Source of the DNA: Candidatus Hydrogenedentota bacterium
GTDB lineage: Bacteria; Hydrogenedentota; Hydrogenedentia; Hydrogenedentiales; CAITNO01
DNA: 9,339 bases
Direction: 5' to 3'
Assembly (NCBI GenBank): GCA_903922535.1
Contig: CAIXUF010000663.1
Location: 1-9,339, forward strand
The position numbers and the translations under genes were made by a program. The notes beneath the pieces are model-generated. The model had not been told where the DNA came from, did no database searches, and saw nothing but the letters and a program-made list of their open reading frames with translations. Numbering within the stretch: position 1 is the stretch's first letter; each line of letters begins with the position of its first letter. This document shows positions 6,116-9,339 of the stretch, in pieces.

Positions 6116-7453
6116 ATGGCAAAGCCGGAACATAGGGACTATCCCTGGCGGCGCAATCGCCGCAGGCTGCTGTTCGGCATCGTTGTCTTCTTTGGCGGGG
6201 CCGTGCTGGCGCTTGCGGTGGTGAACGGACGGGGGGATCGGGCGCTTCAGAGGGAGATTGCCTCGATTCGCGCGAAAGGCGAACCGGTGACGCCGCAGGA
6301 ACTGCGAGCGCGCTATCCGGAACCGCCGAAGGAACAGAACGCCGCGGAAGTCTACACAAAGTCCTTCTCTGCAGCGAAGAGGCCGAATGCGGGGCAGGAG
6401 CCCGGCGATGCCGCAAGGAATCTGCCCACGAAGGCGTTTCGCAAATGGGTGGACGAGCGCCTTGCGGAAAACGCGGAGGCGCTGGCGCTGCTGCACGAGG
6501 CGGCGCACAAGCCGGCGGCGCAGTTTTCGGTTACCCTGGACAAAGGCTGGTGGTCGGACGGACTTCCGGACCGGGAAAAGATTCGGGGCGCCGCGATCCT
6601 GCTGCAGTTGGAGGCGCTGGCGGCCGCGCAGGACGGGGACACCGGGCGCGCGCTTGAGGCGGTTCTCGCGGGACTCGCCGTCGGAAACGCGCTGTACGAC
6701 AGCCCGCTGGTCACGCTGCTCAGCACCCGGATGGAGTGTTACAGGACCACCTGCGAGGGAATACGCCAGATACTTTCTCTGGCGAACTTTTCGGAGGACC
6801 AACTGGCGCAAATGCAGCGCGCGCTGGATGCCGCCGACGACGGGGACGCGCTCACACGGGCACTGATGGGCGAGCGGGTTGCGACGCTGTTTCATTTCGA
6901 TCACCCGGAATACAGGTTTTCGGACATCCACGGGTTCAATGAGTGGATGCCGGGGGCGGGCGCCATGGCCGCCGCGCTCATGCGCGTGGCAGGCAATCAT
7001 GGGAGATACCTGTCGGTCATGGGGCAGGCAATAGACGCCAGCCGCATGGCGCCCTGGGAAGCCCTGCCTCAGCTTCGGATGATGGCGGCATCGGAGAACG
7101 GAAGCCATTCCCGTGACTTGGGTTTCCCCGTCAACACGATGCTTGGCTATGCGTGTTATGGAGAAACATGCCTGGTGAAAGGCATGGGGCAGGCGCGCAG
7201 CGCGCAGATAGCTCTGGCGGTGGAGCGTTACCGTCTGGCCAACGGAGTCACTCCGGAAAACGCGGGGCTGCTGGTTCCCGCTTTCCTGCCCGCGGTTCCG
7301 GCAGATCCATGTGACGGACAGCCCCTGCGCTACAAACCGTATGGGGACGGTTACGTAGTGTACAGTGGGGGTGGAGGGCCAAACGACGTCGGCGGCACCG
7401 CCGCGTCCGGAAGCAACGGGGAGTTCGTGTTCCGGGTGGCGCACACCCAATGA
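6116..7453 (+). CDS. Membrane-anchored protein with pseudopilin-like C-terminus, copy 2 (445 aa)
   Basis: This is a clear tandem paralogue of the preceding gene. Shared features in the same order are R-D-Y-P-W-R-R-N-R-R-R at 7-17, a membrane helix at about 18-37 ending L-A-L-A-V-V-N, I-R-A-K-G-E-P-V-T-P at 51-60, L-L-Q-L-E-A-L-A-A-A-Q-D-G-D at 162-175, F-S-E-D-Q-L-A-Q-M-Q at 225-234, and V-E-R-Y-R-L-A-N-G at 369-377 leading into a GspG-like C-terminus. The central segment (about 255-345) has diverged most. The C-terminal acidic residues that would match the pseudopilin calcium loop differ: N-D-V-G-G at 423-427 instead of D-D-G-G, and E436 where copy 1 has D445. Topology should be cytoplasmic N-terminus, one anchor, extracytoplasmic body. 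Its stop is 56 bases before the propeller gene. No function can be assigned. Confidence 0.85.
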   Translation: MAKPEHRDYPWRRNRRRLLFGIVVFFGGAVLALAVVNGRGDRALQREIASIRAKGEPVTPQELRARYPEPPKEQNAAEVYTKSFSAAKRPNAGQEPGDAARNLPTKAFRKWVDERLAENAEALALLHEAAHKPAAQFSVTLDKGWWSDGLPDREKIRGAAILLQLEALAAAQDGDTGRALEAVLAGLAVGNALYDSPLVTLLSTRMECYRTTCEGIRQILSLANFSEDQLAQMQRALDAADDGDALTRALMGERVATLFHFDHPEYRFSDIHGFNEWMPGAGAMAAALMRVAGNHGRYLSVMGQAIDASRMAPWEALPQLRMMAASENGSHSRDLGFPVNTMLGYACYGETCLVKGMGQARSAQIALAVERYRLANGVTPENAGLLVPAFLPAVPADPCDGQPLRYKPYGDGYVVYSGGGGPNDVGGTAASGSNGEFVFRVAHTQ

Positions 7454-7496
7454 CCGCCCTGTCCGCCGCACCGTGCCTGAAACCTTGTTCGCCAAG

Positions 7497-7501
7497 AAGG
7501 A
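7497..7501 (+). promoter_or_regulatory. Ribosome binding site (AAGGA) that decides the 7510 start
   Basis: AAGGA within A-A-G-A-A-G-G-A lies eight bases before the ATG at 7510. It favours that start over the in-frame ATG at 7450, which overlaps the previous stop (ATGA) but would put 20 non-hydrophobic residues before the signal peptide. Confidence 0.75.
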
Positions 7502-7509
7502 TTCAGACG

Positions 7510-8910
7510 ATGAAAGCGAAGTCTCTTCCGGGGTTCTTTCTTCTCTGTCTCGCATTTGCCATCTTGGCCCCATGCCCCGTATGCCGTGCCGGCGGATATC
7601 CCAAGGCCGATGGCTATCAGGGCATTTGGTATTCAAACGAGCCGACGAAGGACGAATACGTCTACAAGTACAGCGGCGGTCTGGGCACCTACTGCATGAA
7701 GCACATTCCCATGGCCCTGTACGCGCCCAAGGCGGACAAGACCTTTTTCGTTTACGGCGGTGTGGCACCCGGGGGAAAGTCCCTGCTCGAAATGGCGGGA
7801 TGCTACGACCACGCCGCCGGCAAGCTTGCGCGCCCCACCATCCTCATGGACAAAAAGACCGACGACGCGCACGACAACCCGGTCATTTCCATGGACGACG
7901 CAGGATACCTGTGGGTCTTTTGCAGTTCCCACGGTACGGCGCGCCCCTCCTACCTTTTCAAAAGCAGGAAGCCGCACAATATCGACGATTTCGAGCAGGT
8001 CTGGGAGACCAACTTCTCCTATCCGCAGCCCTGGCACATCGAGGGCAAAGGGTTCCTGTTCCTGCACACCCGCTACGCCAAGGGCCGGGGGCTTTTCTCC
8101 TGCACCAGCCCGGACGGCGTCCACTGGTCCGAACCCGTCTCCTACGCGCACATTGAAGAGGGGCACTACCAGGTCTCCTGGCCTTTCGGCGACAAAGTGG
8201 GCACCGCGTTTGATCACCATCCCAAAGGCAGGGGGCTGAACTTCCGCACCAACCTCTACTACATGCAGACCGGGGACATGGGCGCGACCTGGAAGAACGC
8301 CGCCGGGGAATCGGTGCAGACGCCGGTGACCAGTTCAGCCAGCAACGCACTGGTCCATGACTACGCGGCCGACCAGATCCTCGTCTACGTGAAAGACCTC
8401 AACTACACCCCCTCGGGCCGGCCCGCCATCCTGTTTGTCACCAGTAAAGGATGGAAACCGGGGCCGGAAAACGGCCCGCACACCTGGCGTGTGGCCCGAT
8501 GGACCGGCAGGGATTGGGCCGTCGCCGAGGTCGCCGTTTCGGACAACAATTATGACTCGGGCAGCCTGTATGTTGAGGGGGAGACCCAATGGCGCATTAT
8601 TGGGCCGACCGAACCGGGTCCCCAGCCGTTCAATCCCGGAGGAGAGGTTGCCCTGTGGACCAGCGATGACGGCGGTGCCACCTGGTTGAAGTCACGGCAG
8701 GTGACAGAGAACAGCCGGTACAACCATACCCATGTGCGGCGTCCCCTGAATGCCCATCCTGATTTCTACGCCTTCTGGGCCGACGGGGACACGCGGCAGC
8801 CTTCCGAGTCCCGGCTTTATTTCTGCAACCGGCCGGGCGATCACGTGTTTAGAATGCCCGTGCACATGGAGGGGGACTGGGCCTCACCCGAGCCCTGCCT
8901 GGACAAATGA
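7510..8910 (+). CDS. Secreted BNR_4-family beta-propeller protein, 466 aa
   Basis: Residues 1-27 are a Sec signal peptide (M-K-A-K, hydrophobic core, cleavage after C-R-A). The rest matches the BNR_4 repeat family across its length: G-Y-Q-G-I-W-Y-S-N-E-P at 35-45, Y-K-Y-S-G-G-L-G-T-Y-C-M-K-H-I-P at 52-67, D-A-H-D-N-P-V-I at 119-126, T-N-F-S-Y-P-Q-P-W at 167-175, and G-L-N-F-R-T-N-L-Y-Y-M-Q-T at 242-254. Asp-box motifs occur at 200-206 (S-P-D-G-V-H-W), 254-261 (T-G-D-M-G-A-T-W) and 385-392. The fold should be a beta-propeller. Related propellers include polysaccharide lyases and hydrolases (PL24, PL25, GH145), so a glycan-active role is plausible, with conserved His and Arg such as His65, His236, His237 and Arg246 as candidate active-site residues. 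Many family members are uncharacterised, so the activity is unknown. It is the last gene of the + strand cluster and converges with an acyltransferase gene. Confidence 0.88.
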   Translation: MKAKSLPGFFLLCLAFAILAPCPVCRAGGYPKADGYQGIWYSNEPTKDEYVYKYSGGLGTYCMKHIPMALYAPKADKTFFVYGGVAPGGKSLLEMAGCYDHAAGKLARPTILMDKKTDDAHDNPVISMDDAGYLWVFCSSHGTARPSYLFKSRKPHNIDDFEQVWETNFSYPQPWHIEGKGFLFLHTRYAKGRGLFSCTSPDGVHWSEPVSYAHIEEGHYQVSWPFGDKVGTAFDHHPKGRGLNFRTNLYYMQTGDMGATWKNAAGESVQTPVTSSASNALVHDYAADQILVYVKDLNYTPSGRPAILFVTSKGWKPGPENGPHTWRVARWTGRDWAVAEVAVSDNNYDSGSLYVEGETQWRIIGPTEPGPQPFNPGGEVALWTSDDGGATWLKSRQVTENSRYNHTHVRRPLNAHPDFYAFWADGDTRQPSESRLYFCNRPGDHVFRMPVHMEGDWASPEPCLDK

Positions 8911-9339
8911 CATGGCCGGGTCCGTCTGGGCGGGGTGTCCCTGCACCGGCGTGAATATCCCGGTGACGGCCTGATGCAGTTCATTGACAAGCTGCACGGG
9001 ATTCGTTCCTTGTATGGGTTCGGGACCAAAGCGCACGACCACCTCTGTGTAGGGAAGGGCAAGCAGGCGGATCACGTGGGACAAGAACGACCGCTGCGTT
9101 CCCCAGCCCTCGAAATCGGCCTCGGGAATCTTTCCGTCCGGATAGGGGAAATGGGGATCGGGTCCAAACAGCACCCGGTCCGACGCGGGCGGGCACCCCT
9201 TGGGCGTCCGATAGGTGACGCTGGCATAATGCACCGGAAAATTACAGCGTGTCGCCGCCTCAAGCAGCCTGGGCCGGAAGCGCCGCACTTCCAATCCCGG
9301 ACCGATATTGCCCTCGGGTGCCATGAGCAGGTTTTCCCC
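8884..9339 (-). CDS. PlsC-like lysophospholipid acyltransferase, C-terminal part, cut by the right edge
   Basis: The frame is open on the - strand from the window edge (9339) to a TGA at 8886-8884. Translation from the edge begins G-E-N-L-L-M-A-P-E-G-N, so the ATG at 9324 is internal. M-A-P-E-G-N corresponds to the F-P-E-G-T block III of PlsC-type acyltransferases. It is followed by R-R-F-R-P-R-L-L-E-A-A and V-H-Y-A-S-V-T-Y-R-T-P, then F-L-S-H-V-I-R-L-L-A-L-P and V-R-F-G-P-E-P-I, all usual for the C-terminal half of this family. The catalytic H-x4-D block lies outside the window. The enzyme would transfer an acyl group to a lysophospholipid or glycerol-phosphate acceptor at the inner membrane. 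Its last nine codons overlap the end of the propeller gene in antisense. It is probably unrelated in function to the + strand cluster. Confidence 0.85.
   Translation of the reverse strand, partial: GENLLMAPEGNIGPGLEVRRFRPRLLEAATRCNFPVHYASVTYRTPKGCPPASDRVLFGPDPHFPYPDGKIPEADFEGWGTQRSFLSHVIRLLALPYTEVVVRFGPEPIQGTNPVQLVNELHQAVTGIFTPVQGHPAQTDPAMSFVQAGLG

Noticed and set aside
7450..7509. Upstream start for the propeller gene (ATGA overlap)
   Set aside because: It would bury the signal peptide behind 20 residues, and the 7510 start has a much better ribosome site.
5732..7768. Long open frame of 678 codons on the - strand
   Set aside because: It lies antisense to two paralogous + strand genes whose protein similarity proves them real. 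Its translation is rich in Arg, Pro and His, as expected for a shadow frame in GC-rich DNA.
8944..8965. CACCGG/CCGGTG hairpin as a terminator after the propeller gene
   Set aside because: It has only six base pairs, a ten-base loop and no T-tract, and it lies inside the acyltransferase coding region.

Overview
This is a GC-rich bacterial window holding seven protein-coding genes. Six lie on the + strand and run head to tail; the seventh, on the - strand, converges on them at the right edge. There are no RNA genes, CRISPR arrays, IS elements or phage genes that I can support. The protein repertoire suggests a Planctomycetota/Lentisphaerota/Hydrogenedentota-type organism: secreted GH99/WbsX-like protein with a LamG tail, a BNR_4 beta-propeller, a transglutaminase-like protein with an S-F-D-P-N-H-P-P-E-L-R-W-G motif, and membrane-anchored proteins with pseudopilin-like C-termini. 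This is a judgement from family distribution as I remember it; no marker gene is present.

Layout. (1) 2-475 is the C-terminal part of a gene cut by the left edge. It is homologous to the C-terminal domain of the next gene, 499-2379, which encodes a secreted protein with a probable Cys-His-Asp transglutaminase-like core. (2) 2376-4574 overlaps the previous stop by four bases (GTGA). It encodes a secreted three-part protein: N-terminal beta-sandwich, GH99/WbsX-like (beta/alpha)8 domain, C-terminal LamG/ConA-like domain. (3) A short gap (4575-4668) carries a perfect palindrome. (4) 4669-6042 and 6116-7453 are tandem paralogues with one N-terminal membrane anchor, an alpha-helical middle, and a C-terminus resembling the major pseudopilin GspG. 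(5) 7510-8910 encodes a secreted BNR_4-family beta-propeller. (6) 8884-9339, on the - strand, is the C-terminal part of a PlsC-like acyltransferase whose end overlaps the propeller gene by 27 bases.

How the genes fit together. The six + strand genes are closely spaced, several have good Shine-Dalgarno sites, and one pair is translationally coupled, so they probably form one or two transcription units. Every complete product carries a signal peptide or membrane anchor, so the cassette acts in the envelope or outside the cell. A GH99-like enzyme with a LamG module beside a BNR_4 propeller suggests glycan recognition or degradation. The transglutaminase-like and anchored pseudopilin-like proteins have no assigned function, and their roles here are inference. 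The two independent tandem duplications (genes 1/2 and genes 4/5) are the most unusual structural trait of the window. The acyltransferase is unrelated housekeeping lipid metabolism.
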